DNA of 64,000 bases, taken from the NCBI RefSeq assembly GCF_902497745.1, contig NZ_CABVHJ010000022.1, positions 1-64,000 on the forward strand, given 5' to 3'. Below the pieces are notes generated by a model. It saw only the letters and a list, made by a program, of their open reading frames with translations, had not been told where the DNA came from and did no database searches. Both the position numbers and the translations under genes were made by a program. Source of the stretch: Pseudomonas fluorescens (lineage in GTDB: Bacteria; Pseudomonadota; Gammaproteobacteria; Pseudomonadales; Pseudomonadaceae). Positions 54,223-62,791 of this stretch are shown here, one piece after another; positions within the stretch are counted from its first letter, which is position 1; each line of letters begins with the position of its first letter.

Positions 54223-56120
54223 ATTGGCTCGGCAGGAGTAGGGCTTACCAACGGTAAACTGAGAACGAAGGTGGTGCCACCGCTGGCCGGGTGTTCAACA
54301 CCCAGGTGTCCGCCGGTGGCGGCCGCGAGGCTGGCGGAAAGGGTCAAACCAAGGCCCAGGCCTTGTTCGCCGGGCTTGGTGGTGAAAAACGGCTCGAACA
54401 GATGCTTGCGCGCTTCGGCGTCGATACCGTGACCGTTGTCGCGTACGCGCAGGCGATACTTGGCGTTGAACTCTTCACCCTCCAGCCACAGTTCGGGCTG
54501 GGGCTGTGCCTGCATGGCGTCGAGGGCGTTGCCGATCAGGTTGACCAGAATCTGTTCGAGGCGGGTCTGGTCGATCTGCACTTGCACGTCGATAAACTGC
54601 CGGTGGATGTGCAGCGCCGAACTTTCCAGGCGCGCACCGAGCAATTGCAGCGCCGCTTCCACGGCTTTGCCGAGGCTGGCCTGGCCTTGATTGTCACCGC
54701 GTCGGGCGAATGAACGCAGGCTGGCGGTGATCCGGCCCATGCGGTCGATCAGCTCGTTGATGGTCTTCAGGTTAGTGCTGGCAATATCCAGCTGACCGCG
54801 TTCGAGAAAGCGTACGGTGTTGCCCGACAGCGTGCGCATCGCGGCCAGCGGCTGGTTCAATTCGTGGGCGATACTGGTCGACATCTGACCGATGGCCGCG
54901 AGTTTGCCGGCCTGCACCAATTCATCCTGAGCGCGGCGCAACGTTTCTTCGGCCTGACGACGTTCGCGGATCTGGCTCTTCAAACGTTCGTTGCTGGCGC
55001 GCAAGTCGGTGGTGCGTTCGGTAATCCGACGCTCCAGTTGATTATTGGCTTCCTGCAGGGCTTCACGGGCAGCGAGGCGAGTAGCAATGACCTTGCGTCG
55101 TTCGTTCCAGGCGATCAACAGAAAGGCCACCAGCGCAAAGGCGACCGCGACGAGAATGCCTTGGTTGATCGCTTCGCGGCGCAGGTCCTGCAACGGCGTG
55201 AGCAGGGTGAAATTCCACGGCGTGTCGGTCAGTGGCCGGGTCTGCGCGAGATAGCTGATGTTGTCTTCATCGGACTGCACTTCGCTGTTGGCGGGGAAGG
55301 TGAGTTTTTCCACGCCTTCGGACAGGCTTTCCCGAGCCAGCGGTTGCAGTTCGTTGAGCGGAAACCAGTAGTACTGCAGGCTGCGGGCGAGTTTTTCTTT
55401 GATTTCGTCGGTGAGCGGGATCACTGACTTGAGGCGTCGGGCCGGATCGCTGGAGAGAATGATGATGCCGTTTTCATCGCTGACGAAGGCTTCGAGGCGT
55501 GCGCGCTGCCAGCGTTCCTCCATGGCTTCCATGCGCACTTTGACCACCGCGACACCGATGATCTTGCCGTGCTCTTCGAGGCCATGGGCGAGGTAGTAAC
55601 CGGGTTCGCCGTTGGTGCTGCCGATCCCGTAGAAACGCCCGGGCTCGCCGCGTATGGCTTTCTGGAAGTAAGCGCGGAAGGACAGGTCTTCACCGAGGTA
55701 ACTGTCGACATCGCGCCAGTTGCTGGTGGCCATGACGCGGCCGGTGGTGTCCATGACGTAGATGGCCCGACTGCGGCTGCGCCGGTTCAGGCCTTCGAGG
55801 TAATCGTTGACTGTTCGCCGGTGTTCCGGCGTCGGGTCGGCCAGCAACTGCGAGACACTCGTCTCGAGTTCCAGCAAGCTGGGCAGGTAGGTGTATTTGC
55901 TGATTTCGCTTTCGACGGCGCGGGCATTCAGTTCGAGCTGACGCTGGCCGTTTTCACTGAGGCTGCGAATGCCGAAATGCTCACTGGTCCAGAAGCCGGC
56001 GTAACCCAGCCCGATCATCAGGATGATGACCAGCGGCGGCAGAAACAGATGATGAATCAGACGAGGCTTCACGGCAAGTGATGGCGGCGCGGCGCGATAG
56101 AGATTGGGGTCGCATTTCAT
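54219..56120 (-). CDS. aauS: Sensor histidine kinase AauS (DctB-like)
   Basis: A 633-residue membrane sensor. Helix 1 at 24-43, a double-PDC (dCache-like) periplasmic domain (44-318, with YVMDTTGRVMATSNWRDVDSYLG), helix 2 at 320-338, a coiled coil, then HisKA with His419 in SIAHELNQPLAAMRTL and HATPase motifs NLIGNALDAM, DNGHGI and GLGLGLTLS. ATG at 56120 is preferred over the GTG one codon upstream; AAGG lies 9 bases before it. It is coupled to AauR by a 4-base overlap and should detect periplasmic acidic amino acids. Confidence 0.93.
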   Translation of the reverse strand: MKCDPNLYRAAPPSLAVKPRLIHHLFLPPLVIILMIGLGYAGFWTSEHFGIRSLSENGQRQLELNARAVESEISKYTYLPSLLELETSVSQLLADPTPEHRRTVNDYLEGLNRRSRSRAIYVMDTTGRVMATSNWRDVDSYLGEDLSFRAYFQKAIRGEPGRFYGIGSTNGEPGYYLAHGLEEHGKIIGVAVVKVRMEAMEERWQRARLEAFVSDENGIIILSSDPARRLKSVIPLTDEIKEKLARSLQYYWFPLNELQPLARESLSEGVEKLTFPANSEVQSDEDNISYLAQTRPLTDTPWNFTLLTPLQDLRREAINQGILVAVAFALVAFLLIAWNERRKVIATRLAAREALQEANNQLERRITERTTDLRASNERLKSQIRERRQAEETLRRAQDELVQAGKLAAIGQMSTSIAHELNQPLAAMRTLSGNTVRFLERGQLDIASTNLKTINELIDRMGRITASLRSFARRGDNQGQASLGKAVEAALQLLGARLESSALHIHRQFIDVQVQIDQTRLEQILVNLIGNALDAMQAQPQPELWLEGEEFNAKYRLRVRDNGHGIDAEARKHLFEPFFTTKPGEQGLGLGLTLSASLAAATGGHLGVEHPASGGTTFVLSLPLVSPTPAEPI

Positions 56121-56165
56121 CACAGTTGCCTTGGGTCAACCACCACAACAAACTTCACCAATCCA

Positions 56166-56246
56166 CTGTAGGAGCTGCCGCAGGCTGCGATCTTTTGATC
56201 TTCAAAAACAAAGTCAAAAGATCGCAGCCTGCGGCAGCTCCTACAG
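56166..56246. repeat. REP hairpin of the AGGAGCTGCCG family
   Basis: A perfect 33-bp inverted repeat (CTGTAGGAGCTGCCGCAGGC and complement) with a 15-base loop between aatP and aauS. It may reduce readthrough from the transporter operon into aauSR. Confidence 0.9.
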
Positions 56247-56264
56247 GGGGAGGCGGGTTTGCTT

Positions 56265-56999
56265 TTAGTGCTGCAGGATTTTCTCGAGGAAGTGTTGCGC
56301 GCGTTCCGAGCGAGCACTGATGTCGCCGAAGAATTCCTCTTTCGGGCAGTCTTCGATGATCTTGCCGGCGTCCATGAAAATCACTCGATCCGCCACTTTA
56401 CGGGCGAAGCCCATTTCGTGGGTCACGCACATCATGGTCATGCCTTCGTGGGCCAGTTGCACCATCACGTCGAGCACTTCGTTGACCATCTCCGGGTCGA
56501 GCGCCGAGGTCGGTTCGTCGAACAGCATGACGATCGGGTCCATCGCCAGCGCACGGGCAATCGCCACACGCTGTTGCTGACCACCGGACAATTGCCCCGG
56601 ATGTTTGTGGGCATGGGCCGACAGACCGACGCGCTCAAGCAATTGCAGACCTTTCCTGGTCGCCTCTTCCTTGCTGCGGCCCAACACCTTGATCTGCGCG
56701 ATGGTCAGGTTTTCGGTGATGGTCAGGTGCGGGAACAGTTCGAAATGCTGGAACACCATGCCCACGCGCGAACGCAGTTTCGGCAGGTTGGTCTTGGAGT
56801 CGGCAATCGAGGTGCCGTCGACGACGATGTCGCCTTTCTGGAACGGCTCCAGCGCGTTGACGCATTTGATCAGGGTCGATTTGCCGGAACCCGACGGGCC
56901 GCAGACCACGATCACTTCGCCTTTTTTGACCTCGGTGCTGCAATCAGTCAGCACCTGGAAGTCGCCATACCACTTGTTGATGTTCTTGATAGAGATCAT
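56265..56999 (-). CDS. aatP: Glutamate/aspartate ABC transporter ATP-binding subunit AatP
   Basis: A 244-residue ATPase: Walker A GPSGSGKST, Q loop VGMVFQHFELFPHLT, signature LSGGQQQRVAIARAL, Walker B VMLFDEPTSALDPEMV and His switch VTHEM. The protein starts MISIKNINKWYG; the open frame extends upstream only as an overlap with aatM. Homologous to GltL. Start overlaps the aatM stop by 4 bases. Confidence 0.96.
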   Translation of the reverse strand: MISIKNINKWYGDFQVLTDCSTEVKKGEVIVVCGPSGSGKSTLIKCVNALEPFQKGDIVVDGTSIADSKTNLPKLRSRVGMVFQHFELFPHLTITENLTIAQIKVLGRSKEEATRKGLQLLERVGLSAHAHKHPGQLSGGQQQRVAIARALAMDPIVMLFDEPTSALDPEMVNEVLDVMVQLAHEGMTMMCVTHEMGFARKVADRVIFMDAGKIIEDCPKEEFFGDISARSERAQHFLEKILQH

Positions 57000-57667
57000 A
57001 CGGCAAACCTTTTTTGCAGACGCTTGACCAGCAGCGAGGCGGAAAAGCTGATGATGAAGTAGACGACACCGGCGAAGATCAGGAACTCGTTGGAACGACC
57101 GATGATGTCGCCGCTGGAGCGGGCGGAGTTGAGGAAGTCCACCAGGCCCACGGTGTAGACCAGCGAAGTGTCCTGGAACAGGATGATCGACTGTTGCAGC
57201 AGCAACGGGGTCATCTTGCGGAACGCCTGGGGCAGGATGATCAGACGCATGGTCTGGCCGTAGGTCATGCCCATCGCCTGCGCGGCGGCCATCTGGCCTT
57301 TGGGGATCGACTGCACACCGGCCCGGACGATTTCGCAGAAGTACGCGGCTTCGAACATCATGAACGCCACGACGCAGGAGGTGAACGCGCCGATCGGGGT
57401 GTCTTCGCCGGTAATCCAGCGCAGCACGAACGGCACCGCCAGATAGAACCAGGTGATCACCAGCAGCAGCGGGATCGAACGGAAGTAGTTCACATAGGCG
57501 CCGGCCACCCGCGACAGCAGTTTGCTCGACGACAGGCGCATCAGCGCGAGGATCGTCCCCAGCACGATGCCGCCGACCACGCCCATGACCATCAACTGCA
57601 AGGTCATGACCATGCCGTTCCACAGGCCCGGGATAGCGGGGATGATGCCGCTGAAATCGAAGTCCAT
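56996..57667 (-). CDS. aatM: Glutamate/aspartate ABC transporter permease AatM
   Basis: A 223-residue permease homologous to GltK, with five hydrophobic helices and the EAA loop CEIVRAGVQSIPKGQMAAAQAMG. Its ATG shares bases with the aatQ stop (TAATG), so translation is coupled. Works with AatQ, AatP and AatJ for import of acidic amino acids. Confidence 0.95.
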   Translation of the reverse strand: MDFDFSGIIPAIPGLWNGMVMTLQLMVMGVVGGIVLGTILALMRLSSSKLLSRVAGAYVNYFRSIPLLLVITWFYLAVPFVLRWITGEDTPIGAFTSCVVAFMMFEAAYFCEIVRAGVQSIPKGQMAAAQAMGMTYGQTMRLIILPQAFRKMTPLLLQQSIILFQDTSLVYTVGLVDFLNSARSSGDIIGRSNEFLIFAGVVYFIISFSASLLVKRLQKRFAV

Positions 57668-58413
57668 TATTTACCCCCCACGGAGATCAGGCCGGGCACC
57701 GCGACTTTCTTCTCGACCATGCGCATCAGCAACATCAGGCTCATGTTCAGGGTGAAGTAGATCAACGTGGCCAGGGTGAAGGCTTCAAACAGGTTGGCCG
57801 AGAACTCAGCGGTCTGTTTGGTTTGCGCCAGCAGTTCCATCAGGCCGATCAAGGACGCCACGGAGGAGTTCTTGAAGACGTTGAGGAATTCCGAGGTGAG
57901 CGGCGGAATGATGATCCGGTAGGCCTGGGGCAGCAGCACGTTCCAGTAGATCTGCGGCAGCTTGAAGCCCATGGCGCGGGCGGCGGATTCCTGGCCGCGC
58001 GGCAGCGCCTGGATACCGGTACGCACTTGCTCGCAAACACGGGCGGCGGTGAACAGACCCAGGCACACGACAACGCTCAGGTAAGCCGAGGTGGTCGGGT
58101 TGAGGTCCTGTTTGTACCAGTCCTGCAGGTTTTGCGGCAGCAGGTCGGGTACCAGGAAGTACCAGATGAACAGCTGAACCAGCAGCGGCACGTTACGGAA
58201 CAGCTCGACGTAGCAGGTGGCGATGCCCGATACGATGCGGTTCGGCACCGTGCGCATGACCCCCAGAATGGAGCCCAGCAGCAAGGCGATAATCCACGCC
58301 ACGATGGCGATGGCAATGGTCCAGCCCAAACCGGCGACATACCAGTCGAGATAAGTCTCGCTGCCAACGCCGGTGGACTTGAAGAACACGCCCCAGTCCC
58401 AGTTGTAATTCAT
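57667..58413 (-). CDS. aatQ: Glutamate/aspartate ABC transporter permease AatQ
   Basis: A 248-residue permease homologous to GltJ. Start MNYNWDWGVFF has GGGGAGA 5 bases upstream; the frame is open 11 codons earlier. The EAA loop is VCEQVRTGIQALPRGQESAARAMGF. Five to six hydrophobic helices, ending with a conserved VAVPGLISVGGK tail. First of the membrane genes, 193 bases after aatJ. Confidence 0.95.
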   Translation of the reverse strand: MNYNWDWGVFFKSTGVGSETYLDWYVAGLGWTIAIAIVAWIIALLLGSILGVMRTVPNRIVSGIATCYVELFRNVPLLVQLFIWYFLVPDLLPQNLQDWYKQDLNPTTSAYLSVVVCLGLFTAARVCEQVRTGIQALPRGQESAARAMGFKLPQIYWNVLLPQAYRIIIPPLTSEFLNVFKNSSVASLIGLMELLAQTKQTAEFSANLFEAFTLATLIYFTLNMSLMLLMRMVEKKVAVPGLISVGGK

Positions 58414-58562
58414 TAGGGTCTCCCCTCGAGATCGATCGATGTACAAGCACCCGCTTGGGGAAAATCCTTTCCCGCCCGACGTTGAACGTCAGGCACACGC
58501 GATCGGCTCGAAAACCGCCAGGTCGAGTGTTCCACTGTATAGCCAGCAGGTAGTAACAGACG

Positions 58563-58587
58563 CCTGAGGGAGGGTGGCTCCCTCAGG
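58563..58587 (-). terminator. Intercistronic hairpin between aatJ and aatQ
   Basis: Perfect 10-bp stem CCTGAGGGAG/CTCCCTCAGG with a 5-base loop, 20-44 bases after the aatJ stop. There is no T tract, so it is more likely a partial terminator or 3' stabiliser that keeps the binding protein in excess over the permeases. The rest of the 193-bp gap shows nothing else. Confidence 0.7.
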
Positions 58588-58606
58588 AGATAAGGTTAGT
58601 CAGTAA

Positions 58607-59533
58607 TCAGATTTTTACGTCAGGCGCCGGCTTGTCGCTCGGGTTGGCGATCAGATCTTTTACCTTGTCGCTCATCGGGAAGTTCAGGTTCAGGCCTTTT
58701 GGAGGAATCGGGCTCTCGAACCACTTGCTGTAGATCTTGTTGATCTCGCCGGACTTGTACAGCGAAACGATGGCGTCATCGACAGCCTTCTTGAAGGCTG
58801 GGTCGTCTTTACGAACCATGCATGCGTAGGCTTCGAAGGACTGTGGCGTACCGGTGATGATCCAGTCGGCCGGCTTCTTGGCCTTGGCTTCTTCGCCGGC
58901 CAGCAGGGCGTCGTCCATCATGAAGGCTACGGCGCGGCCGCTTTCCAGCATGTTGAAGGATTCGCCGTGGTCTTTGGCGGAGATGATGTTCATGCCCATC
59001 TGCTTGTCGGCGTTCATCGCTTTGATGATGCGCTCGGACGTGGTGCCGGCGGTGGTCACGACGTTTTTGCCTTTCAGGTCGGCAAAGTCAGCGTAGGACG
59101 GCTTGCCATCCTTGTCTTTCTTGACCAGCAGACGGGTGCCGATTTCGAAGATGTTGACGGTGAAGTCGACTTGCTGGGCGCGTTCGGCGTTGTTGGTGGT
59201 CGAGCCGCACTCGATATCCGCAGTGCCGTTCTGGATCAGCGGGATACGGGTTTGCGAGGTGACCAGGTTGTACTTGACCTGCAGGTCGGGCTTGTTCAGG
59301 TCTTTTTTCAGGGCTTCAACGATGGCCACCTGAATGTCGTGGGAGTAGCCCACTGGTTTGCCGGAAGCATCGGCAATGTAGGAAAACGGAATGGAGCTGT
59401 CGCGGTGAGCGAGCGTGATGGTGCCCGAATCGTTGATTTTCTTCAGGGTGCCGGTGAGTTCGGCGGCGAAAACTGGCGTGCTGATCAGAGCGGCCGCAAT
59501 GGCTGCGCCCAGGATATGGGGAACGATGCGCAT
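58607..59533 (-). CDS. aatJ: Glutamate/aspartate periplasmic binding protein AatJ
   Basis: A 308-residue binding protein (GltI family). ATG at 59533 has GAGGA 7 bases upstream; an in-frame TTG lies one codon earlier. Signal peptide ends at VFAAE. Family motifs: GTITLAHRDSSIPFSYIAD, GYSHDIQVAIVEALK, DIECGSTTNN and TAGTTSERIIKAMN. First gene of the aatJQMP operon, driven by a sigma-54 promoter 116 bases upstream. Confidence 0.96.
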   Translation of the reverse strand: MRIVPHILGAAIAAALISTPVFAAELTGTLKKINDSGTITLAHRDSSIPFSYIADASGKPVGYSHDIQVAIVEALKKDLNKPDLQVKYNLVTSQTRIPLIQNGTADIECGSTTNNAERAQQVDFTVNIFEIGTRLLVKKDKDGKPSYADFADLKGKNVVTTAGTTSERIIKAMNADKQMGMNIISAKDHGESFNMLESGRAVAFMMDDALLAGEEAKAKKPADWIITGTPQSFEAYACMVRKDDPAFKKAVDDAIVSLYKSGEINKIYSKWFESPIPPKGLNLNFPMSDKVKDLIANPSDKPAPDVKI

Positions 59534-59648
59534 CAAATTTTCCTCGAATTGTTTTTTTTATGGAGCCAGTTCGTCGGCCCTTTTGTGCTTCGAATGCCTG
59601 ACGGCTCCTGAAGTGTTGGCACAGCAGGCATTCGTCGAGAGAGTGTAG

Positions 59649-59664
59649 AGCATGAGTCGTGCCA
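59649..59664 (-). promoter_or_regulatory. Sigma-54 promoter of aatJ
   Basis: Minus strand TGGCACGACTCATGCT fits the -24/-12 consensus TGGCACG-N4-TTGCW with one difference, and the GG and GC are 10 bases apart. It lies 116-131 bases upstream of the aatJ start. Confidence 0.8.
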
Positions 59665-59740
59665 GAGCCGTCTCATGTAGCTAAGTTTATGATTTATAAC
59701 GTTATTAAAGTTTTGTGATGGTTTTTTTGGGCGTAACTGA

Positions 59741-59754
59741 TCCGGTTTACCGAA
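59741..59754. promoter_or_regulatory. AauR-type upstream activating site, promoter-proximal
   Basis: TCCGGTTTACCGAA matches the known AauR site TTCGG-N4-CCGAA with one mismatch, 77 bases upstream of the sigma-54 promoter. Confidence 0.75.
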
Positions 59755-59771
59755 TCGACCGGGAAGTCGCG

Positions 59772-59785
59772 TTCGGAAATCCGAA
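59772..59785. promoter_or_regulatory. AauR-type upstream activating site, distal
   Basis: TTCGGAAATCCGAA is a perfect match to TTCGG-N4-CCGAA, 31 bases from the proximal site (three helical turns), as expected for cooperative enhancer binding. Confidence 0.85.
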
Positions 59786-59794
59786 CGGCGAAAA

Positions 59795-59961
59795 GCCCCT
59801 CACCCTAACCCTCTCCCAGAGGGAGAGGGGACTGAGCGCGGTGGATGGTCGAGTTACGCCGACGTGAGATACCGAGTCGAACTCAGAATTTGAAGAGGCC
59901 CCCGATCGGCTCCCTTTCCCCTCTACCCCCTGGGGGAGAGGGCTGGGGTGAGGGGGAAAAG
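59795..59961. repeat. Composite intergenic repeat island, single-unit copy
   Basis: Same inverted ends as at 31196 (CCCTCACCCTAACCCTCTCC and GGGCTGGGGTGAGGGGG). The interior has one copy of the unit found six times at 31282 (TACCGAGTCGAACTCAGAAT then TTGAAG). It sits between the aat and glp loci. Confidence 0.85.
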
Positions 59962-60003
59962 ATCTAACTGACACAATCAGGTTCAACAGAACCCACAAAA
60001 CAA

Positions 60004-60036
60004 AAAGCCCCTGAATCTCTCAATTCAGGGGCTTTC
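60004..60036 (-). terminator. Rho-independent terminator of glpD
   Basis: AAAGCCCCTGAATTGAGAGA then TTCAGGGGCTTTTTG on the minus strand: a 12-bp stem with a T-rich end, about 20 bases after the glpD stop. It could work in both directions. Confidence 0.9.
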
Positions 60037-60054
60037 GTTTAAGCGATGTTCACA

Positions 60055-61593
60055 TCACGCCGCTTCAATCTTGCTACGGTTCTGCTCAACCTTACCCAGA
60101 TACGCCGCCAGTTTTTCCTGCTCAACCGGGGTAGTGAACAGCCCCAGCTTGCTACGACGCCACAGAATGTCGTGCGCCGTGGTCGCCCACTCTTCGCTGC
60201 ACAGGTAATCGACTTCACGGGTGTAGAGCCCGCCGCCAATGTGTTCGCCCATGTCGGCGAGGCTTTCCACGCCTTCGAGCATGCGCCAGGTACGGCTGCC
60301 GTAAGTGGTGGACCAGCGACGAGCGATCTCGGTCGGCACGAAGTCGAACTTGTCGCGGATCAGCGCGCTCAAGGCTTGCGGGGTGGTCATGTCTTCGCCG
60401 CCGGGCAGGGTGGCGGTGGCCGTCCAGCTCGGGCGCATCTGGGTGAAGAATGGCAGCAACTGCGCCATCGCCGACTCAGCGAGTTTGCGGTAGGTGGTCA
60501 GCTTGCCGCCGAACACCGACAACAGTGGTGCTTCTTCAGTGTTGCCGGACAAGGCCAGGGTGTAATCGCGGGTGACGGCCGAGGGGTTGTCGGATTCGTC
60601 GTTGCACAACGGGCGTACGCCCGAGTAGCTGTGCTGGATGTCGTCACGGCTGATTTGCTTCTTGAAGTGGGCGTTGACCACTTTCAACAGGTAATCGGTT
60701 TCGCCGTCGGTGATGGCCACTTTCGCCGGATCACCTGTGTACTCACGGTCGGTGGTGCCGATCAGGGTGAAGTGGTTGAGGTACGGAATGGTGAAAACGA
60801 TGCGCTGATCTTCGTTTTGCAGAATGTGCGCGTGATCACCTTCGTACAGTTTCGGCACGATGATGTGGCTGCCCTGAATCAAACGGATGCCATACGGCGA
60901 TTCCATCTTCAGGTCGTCACGGATGAACTTGGCAACCCATGGGCCAGCGGCGTTCACCAGTGCTTTGGCGGTGATCGCAAACAGGCTGCCGTCGGCACGT
61001 TCCAGGTTCAGGTGCCACAGGCCTTTGGCACGACGGGCGCTGACGCAACGGGTCTGAGTGTGCACGTGGGCACCTTTTTCGCGGGCGGCCATGGCGTTGA
61101 GTACCACGAGGCGGGCGTCGTCGACCCAGCAGTCGGAGTATTCGAAGCCTTTCTTGATTTCGCTTTTCAGCGCGCTGTCGGCACCAAACTTGAGGCTTTT
61201 CGAACCTGGCAGTTTTTCGCGCTTGCCGAGGTTGTCATAGAGGAACAGGCCAGCCCGGATCATCCATGCCGGGCGCAGGTGCGGACGGTGTGGCAACACG
61301 AAGCGCATCGGCTTGACGATGTGCGGCGCCTTGGCCAGCAGCACTTCACGCTCGGCCAGCGCTTCACGTACCAGACGGAACTCGTAATGTTCGAGGTAGC
61401 GCAGGCCACCGTGGATCAGCTTGCTGCTGGCCGACGAGGTGTGGCTGGCCAGATCGTCCTTTTCGCAAAGGAACACCGAAAGCCCGCGACCGGCGGCATC
61501 CGCTGCGATCCCCACGCCATTGATCCCGCCGCCGATAACGGCGATGTCGTAGATCTCGGAGATTGGGGGCGTACGCAAGGTAGAGGTGGACAT
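60055..61593 (-). CDS. glpD: Glycerol-3-phosphate dehydrogenase
   Basis: A 512-residue FAD enzyme of the inner membrane that oxidises glycerol-3-phosphate to dihydroxyacetone phosphate and reduces quinone. The FAD-binding GGGING is at 21-26 in YDIAVIGGGINGVGIA; SSKLIHGGLRYLEHYEFRLV, NAAGPWVAKFI and VFGGKLTTYRKLAE are family motifs. Length is usual. It lies downstream of glpR and glpK on the same strand with its own promoter region of about 350 bp. Confidence 0.97.
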   Translation of the reverse strand: MSTSTLRTPPISEIYDIAVIGGGINGVGIAADAAGRGLSVFLCEKDDLASHTSSASSKLIHGGLRYLEHYEFRLVREALAEREVLLAKAPHIVKPMRFVLPHRPHLRPAWMIRAGLFLYDNLGKREKLPGSKSLKFGADSALKSEIKKGFEYSDCWVDDARLVVLNAMAAREKGAHVHTQTRCVSARRAKGLWHLNLERADGSLFAITAKALVNAAGPWVAKFIRDDLKMESPYGIRLIQGSHIIVPKLYEGDHAHILQNEDQRIVFTIPYLNHFTLIGTTDREYTGDPAKVAITDGETDYLLKVVNAHFKKQISRDDIQHSYSGVRPLCNDESDNPSAVTRDYTLALSGNTEEAPLLSVFGGKLTTYRKLAESAMAQLLPFFTQMRPSWTATATLPGGEDMTTPQALSALIRDKFDFVPTEIARRWSTTYGSRTWRMLEGVESLADMGEHIGGGLYTREVDYLCSEEWATTAHDILWRRSKLGLFTTPVEQEKLAAYLGKVEQNRSKIEAA

Positions 61594-61632
61594 CGGCTGG
61601 CCTCGGGTTCTTTTGATTTTCTATATTGGAAA

Positions 61633-61648
61633 TCGAACATGAATGTTC
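61633..61648 (-). promoter_or_regulatory. Candidate GlpR operator upstream of glpD
   Basis: TCGAACATGAATGTTC: inverted arms GAACAT/ATGTTC resembling the E. coli GlpR half-site ATGTTCG. It lies 40-55 bases upstream of the glpD start. A second half-site CGAACAT is at 61738-61744. Confidence 0.5.
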
Positions 61649-61791
61649 ATTTGCGAAAATGGTAGCCCATAAAGACGCGCGCAGCCAGTCACGTTCGATT
61701 GAAAAAACTCATCGAAGGGCGGCTAAAAGAAAATTTTCGAACATTAAATGCGCGCAAGGGCGCAGAAGACGTGTTGTTTGATCGATTGTTT

Positions 61792-61907
61792 TCGTCGGAT
61801 CGCCGCCCGGAGCAGGCTCGCTCCCACAGTGGGTGGAAGACTCACAAATCTTGTGATTGGCTCGTATCTCTGTGGGAGCGAGCCTGCTCCGGGCGGCGAT
61901 CCGACGA
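61792..61907. repeat. REP pair with perfect 38-bp inverted arms
   Basis: Arm starts TCGTCGGATCGCCGCCCGGA and continues into the GCTCGCTCCCACAG REP; the right arm is its exact complement, with 40 bases between. It is a hybrid REP with extra GC-rich outer arms, downstream of glpR, inside the glpR-glpD gap. Confidence 0.9.
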
Positions 61908-61940
61908 AGGCGTCAGTACAGACAATGAAGAGAAGGGTAG

Positions 61941-62696
61941 TTAAACGACCTCTAAGCGAATCTTGTGCTGACTCAACAACTGCGCCAGCGCCGGCACCGG
62001 TTGCTGATCGGTCACCAGGCAATCAATCAGACTGATCGGCCCCAACCGGATCATCGCGTTACGCCCGAACTTGCTCGAATCCGCCGCCAGAATCACCTGC
62101 CGTGCATTGGCAATGATCGCCTGCGACACCCGCACTTCCTGATAATCAAAGTCGAGCAAACTGCCGTCTTCATCAATCCCGCTGATCCCGACCAGGGCGA
62201 AATCAACCTTGAACTGATTGATGAAATCCACGCTCGCCTGGCCGACAACACCGCCGTCACGACGCACATTGCCGCCAGTCAGCAACACATCGAAATCATC
62301 CTTGGCACTGAGCATCGACGCCACGTGCAGGTTGTTGGTGATGATTTTCAGGTGATTGTGATTGAGCAGGGCGCGGGCAATCGACTCGGTGGTCGTGCCG
62401 ATATTGATGAACAGCGAAGCATGATCGGGAATCTGTGCAGCGATGGCTTCACCGATGCGTTGTTTTTCATCGCGCATCTGGTCGGCGCGCATCGCATAGG
62501 CGGTGTTTTCGACACTGGAATCATAGGCGGCACCACCATGGTAGCGACGCAGCAGATTGGCTTCCGCGAGCTGATTGATGTCGCGGCGGATGGTTTGCGG
62601 GGTTACAACGAACAGCGTGGCCATTTCCTCGATGCTCACATAGCCGCGTTCGCGGACCAGCTCGAGGATTTGCTGCTGACGGGGAGGCAGATTCAT
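61941..62696 (-). CDS. glpR: Glycerol-3-phosphate regulon repressor GlpR
   Basis: A 251-residue DeoR-family repressor. The helix-turn-helix is at 19-40 (YVSIEEMATLFVVTPQTIRRDI), and the sugar-phosphate domain keeps INIGTTTESIARALLNH and LTGGNVRRDGGVVGQ. AAGGAAG lies just before the ATG. Placed between glpK and glpD as in other pseudomonads; it represses glp genes until glycerol-3-phosphate binds. Confidence 0.95.
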   Translation of the reverse strand: MNLPPRQQQILELVRERGYVSIEEMATLFVVTPQTIRRDINQLAEANLLRRYHGGAAYDSSVENTAYAMRADQMRDEKQRIGEAIAAQIPDHASLFINIGTTTESIARALLNHNHLKIITNNLHVASMLSAKDDFDVLLTGGNVRRDGGVVGQASVDFINQFKVDFALVGISGIDEDGSLLDFDYQEVRVSQAIIANARQVILAADSSKFGRNAMIRLGPISLIDCLVTDQQPVPALAQLLSQHKIRLEVV

Positions 62697-62791
62697 GGGG
62701 CTTCCTTTGGGCTGCCGTGCAAAATTTGCCCATGATGCCGCAGGAATCTCCTCCCGACCAGTTAGTTGCCTATCAGTCTGTGAAGGTTGGC

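Noticed and set aside
59615..59630. Second sigma-54-like box (TGGCACAGCAGGCATT) on the plus strand
   Set aside because: GG and GC are 8 rather than 10 bases apart and it points away from aatJ.
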